A stretch of DNA of 64,000 nucleotides from Aquimarina pacifica (GCF_000520955.1 NZ_JACC01000001.1:229710-293709), one strand, 5' to 3'. Positions 46,361 through 56,568 are shown, counted from the stretch's first letter. Numbers and translations: made by a program. The notes: generated by a model from the letters alone, not told the origin.

Positions 46361-46915
46361 ATGTCAACTTCATCCTATATTTTTACCTCAGAAAGATTGG
46401 GTTTCCGAAACTGGGAAACAAGCAATTTAAAAGCTCTACATGCAATTAATAATGACGATGAAGTGATGGAGTTTTTCCCTTTTAAACCTTCAAAAAAAGA
46501 TACTGAAGGGTTTATCCAAAGAATGCAGCAATTATATACCGAAAAAAAATATTGTTATTTTGCCGTTGATATTTTACAAACTAATGAATGTATAGGTTTT
46601 ATTGGCCTTTGTGAACAAACCTACATCAATGACTTAGGAACTTTTGTAGATATTGGGTGGAGACTTAAAAAAAGTAGCTGGCACAACGGATATGCAACTG
46701 AAGGAGCTAAGAAGTGTCTGGCATATGGGTTTAAAACAATTGGACTCTCAAACATTTACTCTGTAGCCCCAGAAATTAACACAAAATCTGAATCGGTAAT
46801 GAAAAAAATTGGAATGCAATACGTAAATACATTCCTACATCCAAAATTAATAGATAATGATAGGCTAAAGAAATGTGTTCTATATAAGATTTCGAATCCA
46901 AAACCTATTAGGTGA
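46361..46915 (+). CDS. GNAT-family N-acetyltransferase (RimJ/RimL-like)
   Basis: 184 residues. Begins FTSERLGFRNWETSNLKAL, the RimJ/RimL-type opening, with CIGFIGL, DIGWRLKKSSWHNGYATEG (acetyl-CoA loop) and SVMKKIGMQYV near the C-terminus. It transfers an acetyl group to a protein N-terminus or small molecule; the substrate is unknown. It may be cotranscribed with the upstream lipoprotein gene. Confidence 0.9.
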   Translation: MSTSSYIFTSERLGFRNWETSNLKALHAINNDDEVMEFFPFKPSKKDTEGFIQRMQQLYTEKKYCYFAVDILQTNECIGFIGLCEQTYINDLGTFVDIGWRLKKSSWHNGYATEGAKKCLAYGFKTIGLSNIYSVAPEINTKSESVMKKIGMQYVNTFLHPKLIDNDRLKKCVLYKISNPKPIR

Positions 46916-47103
46916 TTTAATAAAGTAGTCTCCCTCTTTTCTCTTTTTTTATATAAAAAATGCCTAAATAATTAATGATTGGTGTTATTCAATTCATATT
47001 CATCAACTTATTAATTAAGCTCAAAAATTATAGAATAATTTAGATAAGTGCCCTTAGTTATCATTATTGTTTGTAATTTTAGTACTCATACCTCCATTAC
47101 AAA

Positions 47104-47616
47104 ATGAAAATTACCAGAAGAATAAAAATAATCCTTATACTATTATTGGTTTTGATAAATATAAGTTGTGATCAGATATCAAAAAAAGTAGTTAGAGAGA
47201 CTATAAAACCTAATGAACGAATCGAAATTGTCGAAGACAATTTTATATTAACTAAGGTAGAAAATACAGGAGCAGCCTATAGTTTGGGTTCGAACTGGAG
47301 TCCCACATTAAAAGTAATTATTTTACAAATACTTCCTGTACTTGTATTGATTATTCTACTATGGAGAATACTTATTAAAACCGATTCCTCTATAGAGCAT
47401 GTAATAGGTTTTACATTTATTATCGGAGGAGGTATAGGAAACCTTTTTGATCGAATTTTATACGGCTCAGTAACCGATTTTTTGATTTTAGATCTAGGAA
47501 TCATTAAAACAGAAATATTTAATTTGGCAGATGTTTCTATCATGACAGGATCTATTTTAGTCTTACTTAGCACTCTTATTCAGAGAAAAAAAACAACTCC
47601 CTTAAAAGAAGCTTAA
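47104..47616 (+). CDS. lspA: Signal peptidase II (lipoprotein signal peptidase)
   Basis: 170 residues with four membrane helices. It cleaves prolipoprotein signals ahead of the lipid-modified Cys. Motifs: DQISKK after helix 1, VENTGAAYSLG, GGIGNLFDR with catalytic D116 and FNLADVSI with catalytic D143. All are present. Odd feature: helix 1 ends ISC-DQ at residues 20-24, so the N-terminus itself looks like a lipoprotein signal. It is shorter than most relatives I know, so it may be a second copy beside a housekeeping lspA elsewhere. Confidence 0.9.
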   Translation: MKITRRIKIILILLLVLINISCDQISKKVVRETIKPNERIEIVEDNFILTKVENTGAAYSLGSNWSPTLKVIILQILPVLVLIILLWRILIKTDSSIEHVIGFTFIIGGGIGNLFDRILYGSVTDFLILDLGIIKTEIFNLADVSIMTGSILVLLSTLIQRKKTTPLKEA

Positions 47617-47624
47617 AACAGTAG

Positions 47625-48293
47625 TTATTTTATTAATCTAATTGCTTCTCGCCTACTAAGAGGATTCAAGTCTGTTTTATCAACAAATGAAATCACCCAA
47701 TCAGGATTTGTACGACTATACTCTCTTAAGACCCAACCTATAGCTTTATTAATAAAAAACTCATTTGACCCCAATAAAGAAGTAATCACATACTTCAAAA
47801 ATATTGGGTCTAGTGATTCTTTATATTTTAATTGAAATAATAAACAGCATCTTTGCAACCATATATTATTCGTACCAAGCCATTTTTTTATATATACATT
47901 GCGCTGTTCAGGATATTTTCTAAAATAAGCACCTATCAATTTTGTAGCAATAAAATCAACGGTATCCCACCAAGAATTATGTAGTACCATAAATTCAAAA
48001 AGTTGAATATCGTCTTTCTCAAATTGTTTGACATATTTTTGAGTAAGCTCCTGTGCAAAATAATGATAGTCCCTCTCTGGTTTTAGCCAAAGTGTTTTTA
48101 CGATAGCAGGAATCTCCTCTTTCTGAGGTAAAAATTCTTTGATCAAAAATGGCTTTTGAATTTCCCGTCTTTTGGTAGTTTTCAGTCCAAAATGTTCAAA
48201 TTGATCTTTAAGATATGCTTTTTGCTGTGCAGCAACTTCAAGATCTGCATTCTTACTAAACTCAACTCCCAAAATTGATATAAAATCCTTCAT
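47625..48293 (-). CDS. AlkD-like DNA alkylation repair protein
   Basis: 222 residues from ATG 48293; an upstream in-frame ATG adds eleven poorly conserved residues. All-helical HEAT-repeat protein of the AlkD family, with KPFLIKEFLP, FMVLHNSWWDTVDFIATKL (the Trp and Asp that face the damaged base) and FINKAIGWVLREYSRTNP. It removes bulky or positively charged alkylated bases. Convergent with lspA, eight bases between them. Confidence 0.9.
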   Translation of the reverse strand: MKDFISILGVEFSKNADLEVAAQQKAYLKDQFEHFGLKTTKRREIQKPFLIKEFLPQKEEIPAIVKTLWLKPERDYHYFAQELTQKYVKQFEKDDIQLFEFMVLHNSWWDTVDFIATKLIGAYFRKYPEQRNVYIKKWLGTNNIWLQRCCLLFQLKYKESLDPIFLKYVITSLLGSNEFFINKAIGWVLREYSRTNPDWVISFVDKTDLNPLSRREAIRLIK

Positions 48294-48412
48294 ATATCTG
48301 ATTATTTGTAATATGATGACATACAAATATAAAGGATACTCTTTTTTCTAATACATTTGAAACAATGAAAGCAGTATAGTTATGATCAGATAATTTATCA
48401 TAATTAATAGGT

Positions 48413-49043
48413 ACAAAAAAAATACTGAGAAGACTCTTAAAGATACTAATACTAGTAGTCTCAATTATTGTGACTGTAGGAATCTATCTATATTTTAGGT
48501 TACACAACTCAATAAAAAATATTCTTGAAACAAAAGATGATTGGCGTAGTGAAGTGCTTGAACTCCCTTTTGATATTTGCTCTAGATCTAAAATATAACG
48601 GTGAAGAACATATTCGTTTCGCCCCAGATTGGGGAGAAAAAAGTAGTGATGATTACTTGTCTTATGTCTTTTTATGGATACTCGATAAAGAGTAAAACCT
48701 AATTGCTTCAGAATTGGAAGGAGTTTTGAACATGTATTTTGATGGTCTCATGAATACTGGCGCTTTAATTAACTTTCATTTCTTTAAAAACATTCCCGAT
48801 ACTAAGTCTTCTTTCAAACAGAAAAAAGAAGGTGTTTTCGAAGGTACCATAGAAGTTTATGATGAGTTTTTTACACAAGAGATGATTACCCTAAATGCAA
48901 AAGTCAAAACACAAACATGTATATCAACAAATAAACACCTTGTCTGGTTCTATTTATCACCACAAGAGCGTGATCATTACGTATGCGATCGACTCAGAAA
49001 AATAAAACAAAAAAAAAGTAACAGTTTTTTATCAAAAAATTGA
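48413..49043 (+). pseudogene. Decayed gene for a membrane-anchored unknown protein
   Basis: Reading KKILRRLLKILILVVSII gives a single N-terminal membrane helix and then a soluble part that continues through FAPDWGEKSSDDYLSYVF and ASELEGVLNMYFDG. Three lesions break it. The codon where ATG is expected (48413) is ACA. A frameshift at a run of four T (48568-48571) needs one T removed to join ELPL to IFALDLKYNG. An in-frame TAA at 48693 interrupts DKE-NLIASELEG. The only intact part is 48714-49043. Family unknown to me; the FAPDWG and SYVFLW segment recalls hypothetical Bacteroidota proteins. A single sequencing error cannot explain all three. Confidence 0.8.
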
Positions 49044-49124
49044 TAACTAGTATATCCTAATTAATAATTTTAATTTTATAACTCATATCATACATAAAAA
49101 TTTAAACCAATCAATACTAAAAAA

Positions 49125-49820
49125 ATGAAGAACTTTCTGATCTCAACTCAACTCATACTTTTACTATTTCTTTGTAATACATCTACACTTACAGCACAAA
49201 AAAAGGGCAAATTAACGGCCACAGAAAAGGAAAATCTAAAAACTGCCAATGTAAAGCTTTTCTACTTTGAGGCACCACCTATTTTCATTATGACTCCCCA
49301 AAATGCTGCTGGAGAAGGTTTAATTGCCGAACTCACGAAATCAGACGATGCTAAATCTCTCGAAAAACATCGGTTCTATCCTAATAAGTTGGTACAAAAA
49401 AACCTTGATAGTCTTCTAAAAGCCGAAGAAGTAATGAATAATGTCGTGTCTATAAAAGAACCTTTTGAGTTTCAGAACCGCTCTCAACTCAAAGACTTAT
49501 CCAAGTACAATGATGTAGAAGCTGATTATATAATGGAGTTAATTGTTCCTGCTGGATTATGGACAGCTAGTTATTTACCTACAAAATGGAAAAAATATTG
49601 GTTATCTCTTGGGATGGAAGTACGGATTATTCGAAAAAGTGATCTTACGATAATCTGGAAATCAAATCTTGGTTATGGAGGTCTCAAGGACGAAAGATTA
49701 AAATTCCATATCGATGACCTTAAGGAAAATGGAAAAGAGAAAATCAGTGCCATGTCAGAAATCGTAGCATTCGAGTGTAGCAAACTTATTCTAAAAAAAT
49801 ACAATAAAACCAAAAAATAA
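49125..49820 (+). CDS. Secreted protein of unknown function
   Basis: 231 residues, signal peptide ending TLTAQ. The rest has KLFYFEAPPIFIMTPQNAAGE early and DVEADYIMELIVPAG with LTIIWKSNLGYGG later. I do not recognise the family. It begins 81 bases after the decayed gene on the same strand and is followed by a good terminator. Confidence 0.7.
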   Translation: MKNFLISTQLILLLFLCNTSTLTAQKKGKLTATEKENLKTANVKLFYFEAPPIFIMTPQNAAGEGLIAELTKSDDAKSLEKHRFYPNKLVQKNLDSLLKAEEVMNNVVSIKEPFEFQNRSQLKDLSKYNDVEADYIMELIVPAGLWTASYLPTKWKKYWLSLGMEVRIIRKSDLTIIWKSNLGYGGLKDERLKFHIDDLKENGKEKISAMSEIVAFECSKLILKKYNKTKK

Positions 49821-50260
49821 TCCGCACTTGTAGTATTAATTACAACAAACGCACAGAAAAAAGCAAGCCAAAAGAAAACCTTTTTTCTGTGTGTTTTATT
49901 CTATTTCTTGTACTCCATATTAATCAAAGTTCAGAGTATTCGTTAAAAAATCTATCACATCCTAAAATTACTATAAAAACCATCTTTGCTGTATCTTTAT
50001 TTACCATTTTTATAGCTAATTCTGTTTTTATAGCAGAAACTAGTAAAAACTATTTTAAACTCTTTTAACCTAAAGCGATCGTATATCCGCACAGCTCCTT
50101 TATTATTGCAAACCCCTGAAAACAGGGTGATTAAAAAAAGTTATATTACTTATTTTTATACCCTTAAAAAAGTTAAAAGGGATCCTCTAAATTACACTTA
50201 GAGTTTACTTAGATACCAAAAAAAAAATAAAATAGTAAGAATTTTAACCTCAAACATTTT
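49821..50260. other. Intergenic region after the secreted protein
   Basis: 440 bases. The terminator at 49849-49900 lies at its left end. The rest is AT-rich with no supportable gene or repeat. Confidence 0.4.
49849..49900 (+). terminator. Intrinsic terminator
   Basis: A 15-base stem (49849-49863 with 49880-49894) containing one G-T pair, then TTTATT. Confidence 0.8.
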
Positions 50261-50971
50261 ATGGAGCAATATTTACAACCACTCGGAATTAATGAATTTG
50301 AAAACAGAAAATACATTTTTGAAGCTAACAATCTAAATTTAGGAAGTGAAGTAACGGCAGAAAAAGCAACTGTTGAAATTGATACCTGGGAGCTTAAAGG
50401 AGGATATAGATACCTCAATATTACTATAAATTTGGGTGATTCTTTTATCGAAGCCCTTGGTATAAGCTATAAAGAGAATACATTATTTGATAAAACTAAG
50501 ATTGCTGATAGTATAGGGAAAAATAATTTTCATACCATTGATTTGGATCATTGGGATGGTATAAGCGAATTAGAATGTTATTTTTATACAGAAAATCATG
50601 ATGATTCTGTACATGTTTTAACCGAGTTGATAAAAATGCTGGGGGATCTAGAATTAGTAGATAAACAAGAAAAGGATCTGTCAGAGGTTACTTATGAACC
50701 CTTTACGGCATCTAATATGCTAAAAGAGCACCTTCTTGCCAATGTAACAGATTTTTCTTCTGATGAAGAAATAGAAAAAGTAGCTGTAGATTTTATGGAA
50801 GCTCAAGGACAAGCATATAGATCTGACTTATACAGCGATAGCAAGTTAATATATCAAGAAGGGTTTTGGGGAAAAGAAGAATCCCCAATGTGCTCTATTC
50901 ATGAGTACATAGAAGAGTTTATAGAAATGAATTTTGAAGAAGATGAAATTTTCTTTGACGACTTCTTTTAG
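50261..50971 (+). CDS. Acidic cytoplasmic protein of unknown function
   Basis: 236 residues, strongly acidic, no signal or membrane segment. It ends with a run of Glu, Asp and Phe (EDEIFFDDFF). I see no known motif. Single gene between two terminators. Base composition is like its neighbours. Confidence 0.7.
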   Translation: MEQYLQPLGINEFENRKYIFEANNLNLGSEVTAEKATVEIDTWELKGGYRYLNITINLGDSFIEALGISYKENTLFDKTKIADSIGKNNFHTIDLDHWDGISELECYFYTENHDDSVHVLTELIKMLGDLELVDKQEKDLSEVTYEPFTASNMLKEHLLANVTDFSSDEEIEKVAVDFMEAQGQAYRSDLYSDSKLIYQEGFWGKEESPMCSIHEYIEEFIEMNFEEDEIFFDDFF

Positions 50972-50999
50972 AGCTTAGATACGCTTTCTGATATATGAG

Positions 51000-51023
51000 A
51001 CCGCCTTTTAAGGCGGTTTTTTT
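51000..51023 (+). terminator. Intrinsic terminator after the acidic protein gene
   Basis: ACCGCC (51000-51005) pairs with GGCGGT (51012-51017) and the inner TTTTAA adds further pairing; then TTTTTT. Confidence 0.88.
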
Positions 51024-51102
51024 AGTATTCAAATAGAAACCTCCTACCCTTTTTCTTTACGAATCTAAACCATATCATTCATTCGGTAAAATGAACTAAA
51101 AA

Positions 51103-51141
51103 AAGAAAATCGTCTAAAAATTTATTTTAGACGATTTCTTT
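51103..51141 (-). terminator. glyA terminator
   Basis: ATTTTAGACGA-type stem: 51125-51135 pairs with 51109-51119, with A/T tracts on both sides. On the minus strand it lies 38 bases after the glyA stop and is followed by T-rich sequence. Confidence 0.8.
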
Positions 51142-51172
51142 TTACTTATACCTAAAAAAGGTTATCTATTAT

Positions 51173-52447
51173 TTATGCTATAAATAAAGGTTTATCAGCC
51201 ATCATAGCATTTACCTCATCAGCAATAGCATGAAGTGCTTCTTCATTTTCTACATTCTGTATTACTTTGTCCACCAATTCTACAATTGTGATCATATCAT
51301 TTTCTAATAATCCACGAGTAGTAACTGCAGCAACACCAATACGAATACCAGAAGTTACAAAAGGAGATTTATCATCAAAAGGAACCATATTTTTATTAAC
51401 CGTAATTTCTGCAACACCTAATGCTTCTTCTGCTTGTTTTCCTGTCACGCCTTTGTTACGTAAATCAATCAACATCATATGATTATCTGTACCTCCAGAA
51501 ATCACTTCATATCCTTTTTCTACAAATGCATTGGCCATTACCGCAGCATTTTTCTTAACCTGAACGATATAAGTTAAAAAGTTATCTGTTAAGGCTTCTC
51601 CAAAAGCAATAGCTTTTGCTGCAATAATATGCTCTAATGGTCCGCCTTGATTACCCGGAAAAACTGCACTATCAAGTAGAGAAGACATCATACGTTTCTT
51701 CCCACTTTTAAGGGTAATTCCAAATGGGTTTTCAAAATCTTCTCCCATTAATATAAGTCCTCCTCTGGGTCCTCTTAATGTTTTATGTGTTGTAGTAGTT
51801 ACTACATGACAATGAGGTACAGGATCAGAAATTACACCTTTGGCAATAAGACCAGCCGGATGTGCAATATCTGCCATAAGAATAGCTCCTACACTATCTG
51901 CAATCTCTCTAAATCTTTTATAATCGATCTCTCTTGAATATGCCGATGCACCTGCTATAATCAATTGAGGCTTTTCTTTGGTAGCTATTTCTTGAATTTT
52001 ATCATAATTCAATTCTCCAGTTTCCTTTTCTACTCCATAAAAAACAGGAACATATAATTTACCAGAAAAATTAACAGGAGATCCATGTGTAAGATGCCCA
52101 CCATGAGAAAGGTCAAAGCCTAATATTTTATCTCCCGGTTTAAGACAAGCATGATATACTGCTGTATTAGCCTGAGAACCAGAATGGGGTTGTACATTAG
52201 CATATGCTGCACCGAACAACTCTTTTGCCCGATCAATAGCTATCTGCTCAACAACATCTACTACAGCACACCCTCCATAATAGCGCTTGCCAGGATACCC
52301 TTCAGCATATTTATTAGTTAATACTGATCCGGCAGCCTCCATCACTTGTTCACTTACAAAGTTTTCTGAAGCAATAAGCTCTAAACCGTTAATCTGACGT
52401 TCTTTTTCGTCTTGAATTAAATCAAAAATTTGTTCGTCGCGTTGCAT
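51173..52447 (-). CDS. glyA: Serine hydroxymethyltransferase
   Basis: 424 residues. PLP enzyme that makes glycine and 5,10-methylene-tetrahydrofolate from serine. The PLP lysine is K222 in [16 protein letters not shown]; other family segments are [37 protein letters not shown] and [10 protein letters not shown]. Intact. The promoter TTG-N19-TACTTTTG (52503-52474) lies just upstream. Single gene. Confidence 0.97.
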   Translation of the reverse strand: MQRDEQIFDLIQDEKERQINGLELIASENFVSEQVMEAAGSVLTNKYAEGYPGKRYYGGCAVVDVVEQIAIDRAKELFGAAYANVQPHSGSQANTAVYHACLKPGDKILGFDLSHGGHLTHGSPVNFSGKLYVPVFYGVEKETGELNYDKIQEIATKEKPQLIIAGASAYSREIDYKRFREIADSVGAILMADIAHPAGLIAKGVISDPVPHCHVVTTTTHKTLRGPRGGLILMGEDFENPFGITLKSGKKRMMSSLLDSAVFPGNQGGPLEHIIAAKAIAFGEALTDNFLTYIVQVKKNAAVMANAFVEKGYEVISGGTDNHMMLIDLRNKGVTGKQAEEALGVAEITVNKNMVPFDDKSPFVTSGIRIGVAAVTTRGLLENDMITIVELVDKVIQNVENEEALHAIADEVNAMMADKPLFIA

Positions 52448-52796
52448 GTATTCTTAGTTTGTTAATAAAAATGCAAAAGTAGGAAATACATTCCTTAATT
52501 CAATGTAAACAATCCCTAATTAATATGAACAACTTGTACACAATCTCAATACATTATACACCGAAGTAAAAGATGAATACCAATATAATCTGAACCTATT
52601 TCAGATAATCAATAGAGTGAAATCATGATTTTTTTGAAAACATCGAAAATAACAGGGTTATTTATTATATTTAAATAGATATAAACCTATATCTTAGGAT
52701 TATTTTAAATATTTTTCACATAATTAAAAACTTTGAATATTACGAATACCATATATTTGATTACTAAATTTACCAACAACACCAAAAAAAAATATA
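52448..52796. other. Intergenic region between glyA and fumarylacetoacetase
   Basis: 349 bases between divergent genes. It holds the glyA promoter and a 7-4-7 inverted repeat, AGATATA-AACC-TATATCT at about 52677-52694, roughly 100 bases before the fumarylacetoacetase ATG, which could be an operator. Confidence 0.4.
52474..52503 (-). promoter_or_regulatory. glyA: glyA promoter
   Basis: Minus-strand TTG (52503-52501), a 19-base spacer and TACTTTTG (52481-52474), giving a leader of about 20 bases. Confidence 0.65.
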
Positions 52797-54077
52797 ATGC
52801 CCATAACTGCAAATTATCCTGATAGAAAAACTTGGATCGAAACACCTTCGTTCACAGATTTCCCTATACAAAATATTCCTTTCGGAGTATTCTTAACTCG
52901 TGATGATATCATTACCATAGGCACTCGAATTGGAGATACAGCAATTGACCTAGGCGCCCTTCATCAACTTGGTTATTTTGACGATATTCCTCTAACAGAT
53001 GATATATTCTTACAAGACTCCTTAAATGACTTTATTTCTGACGGAAAAAAAACATGGAGATTAGTACGTAACAAAATTGCAGATATCTTTGATGAGAAAA
53101 ACGATACTTTAAAAAATAATGAAAAGCATAAACAAGCAGTTTTATTTTCATTAGATGAAATAGAGATGCAACTGCCCGTAATCGTAGGAGATTACACAGA
53201 TTTCTACAGCAGTATTGAACATGCTACAAATGTAGGAACAATGTTTAGAGGAAAAGACAACGCATTAATGCCCAATTGGCTTCATATGCCTGTGGGATAT
53301 CACGGTCGTAGTAGCTCAATTATACCTTCAGGCATTCCTATACACAGACCACAAGGACAAAAATTAATCAATGGTGCCGAAACTCCTATTTTTGGACCTT
53401 CTAGATTGGTTGATTTTGAACTAGAAATGGCCTTTATTACTACAGATGCTAACCTCTTAGGTGAATCTATTCCTATAGAAGAGGCAGAAGACTATATATT
53501 TGGGTTAGTATTATTTAATGATTGGAGTGCTCGAGATATACAAAAATGGGAATATGTACCCCTTGGCCCTTTCTTAGGAAAAAACTTTGCATCCTCTATA
53601 TCTCCATGGATTATTACTCTAGATGCTTTAGAACCCTACAGAACAAAAGGACCAAAACCCGTAAAGGAGCAGCTTCCATATCTTCAATATAAAGGAGATA
53701 AAAGTTTTGATATTCATCTCGAAGTAGCTATCAAGCCAGAAAATGAAAATGAAACAATTGTTTCTAAAAGTAATTTCAAACACATGTACTGGAACATGGC
53801 ACAACAGCTTACTCATCATACTGTAAATGGTTGCCCAGTAAATTCTGGAGATCTAATGGGAAGCGGAACCTTATCAGGCCCTACTCCTGATTCATATGGT
53901 TCTATGCTTGAGCTAAGTTGGAGGGGAGAAAAACCTGTTCGCCTTGATGCAGGTGGAGACCGTAAATTTATTGAAGATAATGACACTGTGATTATGAGAG
54001 GACATTGCGAAAAAAATGGAGTGCGTATAGGATTCGGAGAAGTCTCTACCAAACTTCTTCCGGTCTTCAAAAAGTAA
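52797..54077 (+). CDS. fahA: Fumarylacetoacetase
   Basis: 426 residues. Last step of tyrosine breakdown: fumarylacetoacetate to fumarate and acetoacetate. N-terminal SH3-like domain with DFPIQNIPFGVF, then the FAA hydrolase domain with DFYSSIEHATNVG (metal and catalytic His), VDFELEMAFI, FNDWSARDIQKWEYVPLGPF and GKNFASSISPW. The usual metal-binding Asp/Glu residues are present. No other tyrosine pathway gene is adjacent. Confidence 0.96.
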   Translation: MPITANYPDRKTWIETPSFTDFPIQNIPFGVFLTRDDIITIGTRIGDTAIDLGALHQLGYFDDIPLTDDIFLQDSLNDFISDGKKTWRLVRNKIADIFDEKNDTLKNNEKHKQAVLFSLDEIEMQLPVIVGDYTDFYSSIEHATNVGTMFRGKDNALMPNWLHMPVGYHGRSSSIIPSGIPIHRPQGQKLINGAETPIFGPSRLVDFELEMAFITTDANLLGESIPIEEAEDYIFGLVLFNDWSARDIQKWEYVPLGPFLGKNFASSISPWIITLDALEPYRTKGPKPVKEQLPYLQYKGDKSFDIHLEVAIKPENENETIVSKSNFKHMYWNMAQQLTHHTVNGCPVNSGDLMGSGTLSGPTPDSYGSMLELSWRGEKPVRLDAGGDRKFIEDNDTVIMRGHCEKNGVRIGFGEVSTKLLPVFKK

Positions 54078-54183
54078 TAGTGAAATCAAAGTATACAACC
54101 TCAAAATAGTTTTATTATGAGATCATGTATATTTATTTTGGCACCAAACTTGATTTAATCACTGAAATCAAAACAATACCAAT

Positions 54184-55371
54184 ATGAAAAAATTACTACT
54201 TATTTTAGTTATATCGACTCTTGTTCATTCTTGTAGTAGTGTTAAAAAAACAGAAAAGGCACTTAATACAGGAAACTATGATCAAGCAATAAATATTGCT
54301 TTAGGCAAATTAAAAACGAATAAAGACAAAAAGGGAAAACAGCCTTATATCTTGATGCTTGAAGAAGCCTATGCAAAAGTGGCCGATCGAGATATTAACA
54401 ATGTTAGTTATCTAGAAAAAGATGGAAACCCGGCCAACCTAGAACGTATTTATAATACATATACAGGGCTCAAAAAAAGACAAGAAAGAATAAAACCTTT
54501 ACTACCTCTTTATCTTTCAGAAAAAGGTCGAAATGCGAATTTTTCTATTAATAATTATGATCAAAAAATAATATCTACCAAAGAAAAACTCACTAACTAC
54601 TTGTATGATAATGCCAAAAAATCATTAGCATTATCAAAAGGAAAAATGGAGTATCGTGCGGTTTATGATGATTTGATTTATTTAGATAAAATTACCCCTA
54701 ATCACAAGGATACTAAAGAAATGATTGAAGAAGCACATTTCAAAGGAACCGATTTTGTAAGCGTAACTATGAAAAATAACACTGAGGTTATTATTCCTAA
54801 AAGACTAGAAAGCGACTTACTAAATTTTAGCACATATGGACTTAATGATCATTGGACCGTATATCATAGTCAACCACAAAAATCAATATCCTATGATTAT
54901 GCTATGCTTGTATCATTAAGAGAAATCAATATTTCTCCCGAACGTGTAAAAGAACGTCAATTAGAAAAAGAAAGACTTGTAAAAGATGGATGGGAGTACT
55001 TATTAGATGAAAATGATGAGATTGTAATTGATGAAGAAGGTGAAAAAGTAAAAGTCGATAAAATGGTAAAGGTGCGTTGTGAATATTACGAGTTTATTCA
55101 ATTCAAAGCAGCAAATGTAGTAGGTAATGTGCAATACAGAGACTTACGTACAAAACAACTTTTAGAAACGTTCCCCATAGCCAGCGAATATGTTTTTCAA
55201 CATGTATATGCCAAGTATAATGGAGACAAACGTGCTATCGAAGAAAATTTATTAGGATACTTAGGGCAAAGAGCCGTACAATTTCCTACGAATGAGCAAA
55301 TGGTATATGACTCGGGGGAAGACTTAAAAAATAAACTGAAAAGTATAATTACCAATTATAATTTCAGATAA
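54184..55371 (+). CDS. Lipoprotein of unknown function with helical N-terminal repeat
   Basis: 395 residues. Lipobox LVHSC. The first 190 residues are helical with a TPR-like start (KALNTGNYDQAINIALGKL), then a beta-rich part with EVIIPKRLESDLLNFSTYG and ISYDYAMLVSLREINISPE. I have seen this type only as hypothetical lipoproteins of Flavobacteriia. Periplasmic side of a membrane. The Crp/Fnr gene follows after 115 bases. Confidence 0.7.
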   Translation: MKKLLLILVISTLVHSCSSVKKTEKALNTGNYDQAINIALGKLKTNKDKKGKQPYILMLEEAYAKVADRDINNVSYLEKDGNPANLERIYNTYTGLKKRQERIKPLLPLYLSEKGRNANFSINNYDQKIISTKEKLTNYLYDNAKKSLALSKGKMEYRAVYDDLIYLDKITPNHKDTKEMIEEAHFKGTDFVSVTMKNNTEVIIPKRLESDLLNFSTYGLNDHWTVYHSQPQKSISYDYAMLVSLREINISPERVKERQLEKERLVKDGWEYLLDENDEIVIDEEGEKVKVDKMVKVRCEYYEFIQFKAANVVGNVQYRDLRTKQLLETFPIASEYVFQHVYAKYNGDKRAIEENLLGYLGQRAVQFPTNEQMVYDSGEDLKNKLKSIITNYNFR

Positions 55372-55486
55372 AACGTGGTCTTTCATTTCAAAATGTACCC
55401 ATCTCATCTGTATCTAAAGTGTAAAAAAATGACATAATTATATACCGATAATGTAACTTTTATATACACTTTCGAAAATCAAAAAT

Positions 55487-56089
55487 ATGATTGATCAAAA
55501 GGAATTGATTGATATAGGGGCTATCCTAAAAAAATATAAACGTGGTGAATTACTTTTTAAAGAAGGAGATCTTCCGCGTTTATATTATCAAGTGCATTCG
55601 GGCAAGATTAAGATGAACAATTATACAGAACGAGGGAAAGAATATATTCAAGGCATTTTTACGAAAGGGAAAAGTTTTGGAGAACCTCCCCTTTTTTCCG
55701 ATTTTAAATATCCAGCAAATGCAGAAGCTATAATAGATTCTGAAGTTTGGGAGTTACCCAAAGAAAAATTCTTACAACTTTTAAAAGAAAAACCAGAAAT
55801 CCACTATAAGTTTACTGGTGCATTAGCATCTAGATTATACTACAAAGCGGTTATGGTTTCTGAAATATCAACTCAAGAACCTGAGCATCGTATTCTAAGA
55901 ATTCTGAACTATCTCAAGAAAAATAACCCTAAGACTTCTTCTCAAAGTCCCGATTTGTACGAAGTAGAACTTACCCGACAGCAATTAGCAGATCTTACTG
56001 GGTTGCGTGTAGAAACTGTAATACGTTGTATCAAAAAACTTGAGCAAAAAGAAGAACTTCAAATTAAAAACAGAAAAGTATACCTCTAA
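55487..56089 (+). CDS. Crp/Fnr-family transcriptional regulator
   Basis: 200 residues. Cyclic-nucleotide-binding-like domain (about 15-130; FKEGDLPRLYYQVHSGKIKM) and a Crp-type HTH (about 145-198; LTRQQLADLTGLRVETVIRC). No Cys cluster for an Fnr-type iron-sulfur centre is visible, so it is not a classical oxygen sensor; the effector is unknown. The position just upstream of a small membrane protein and a group III globin suggests it controls them, possibly in response to nitric oxide or redox state. Confidence 0.9.
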   Translation: MIDQKELIDIGAILKKYKRGELLFKEGDLPRLYYQVHSGKIKMNNYTERGKEYIQGIFTKGKSFGEPPLFSDFKYPANAEAIIDSEVWELPKEKFLQLLKEKPEIHYKFTGALASRLYYKAVMVSEISTQEPEHRILRILNYLKKNNPKTSSQSPDLYEVELTRQQLADLTGLRVETVIRCIKKLEQKEELQIKNRKVYL

Positions 56090-56280
56090 TATCAAAGCGA
56101 TATAAAGCACTTCAATCAATTATTCTCCATTTTTTGTTCTCGTTTATGATTGTAATCATAAACCCGAAGACTATTCTTGAAATACTTTTGTAATATAAAA
56201 TAAGTACCAATGCTTGTACAAAATGAAATGTAAATAATTTCAATTGGTTTTTCTTGAATTGGTAACAAAAAACAAAAAAA

Positions 56281-56568
56281 ATGTATTCTAAACTTATCAA
56301 TAGTTTTCGACAAATGTATATGGCCTATATACCTTTAAGTATTATTTTGTCTAGCTGTTTGGGTTCTATTGCAGCGATGTATATTCTAATGCAAGAACGA
56401 TCTTTATTGCAAATTATAGAATTGACTATATGTGTGATTATTTGCATGACTTTTAACGCTGCTATATTAGCACAAATGAAACCTAAATTCGTATTTAACC
56501 TTTTAATAGCAAGCCTAGTAATTAACACTACTCTTATCGCTCTTACAATAAACTTTTCTTGGTTTTAG
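56281..56568 (+). CDS. Small three-helix membrane protein
   Basis: 95 residues with three hydrophobic helices (about 16-36, 43-64, 70-92) and no known motif. The start MYSKLINSFRQMYM is typical of a short cytoplasmic N-terminus. The gene lies between a Crp/Fnr regulator and a globin, 66 bases before the latter. It may be a partner of the globin; unknown. Confidence 0.65.
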   Translation: MYSKLINSFRQMYMAYIPLSIILSSCLGSIAAMYILMQERSLLQIIELTICVIICMTFNAAILAQMKPKFVFNLLIASLVINTTLIALTINFSWF

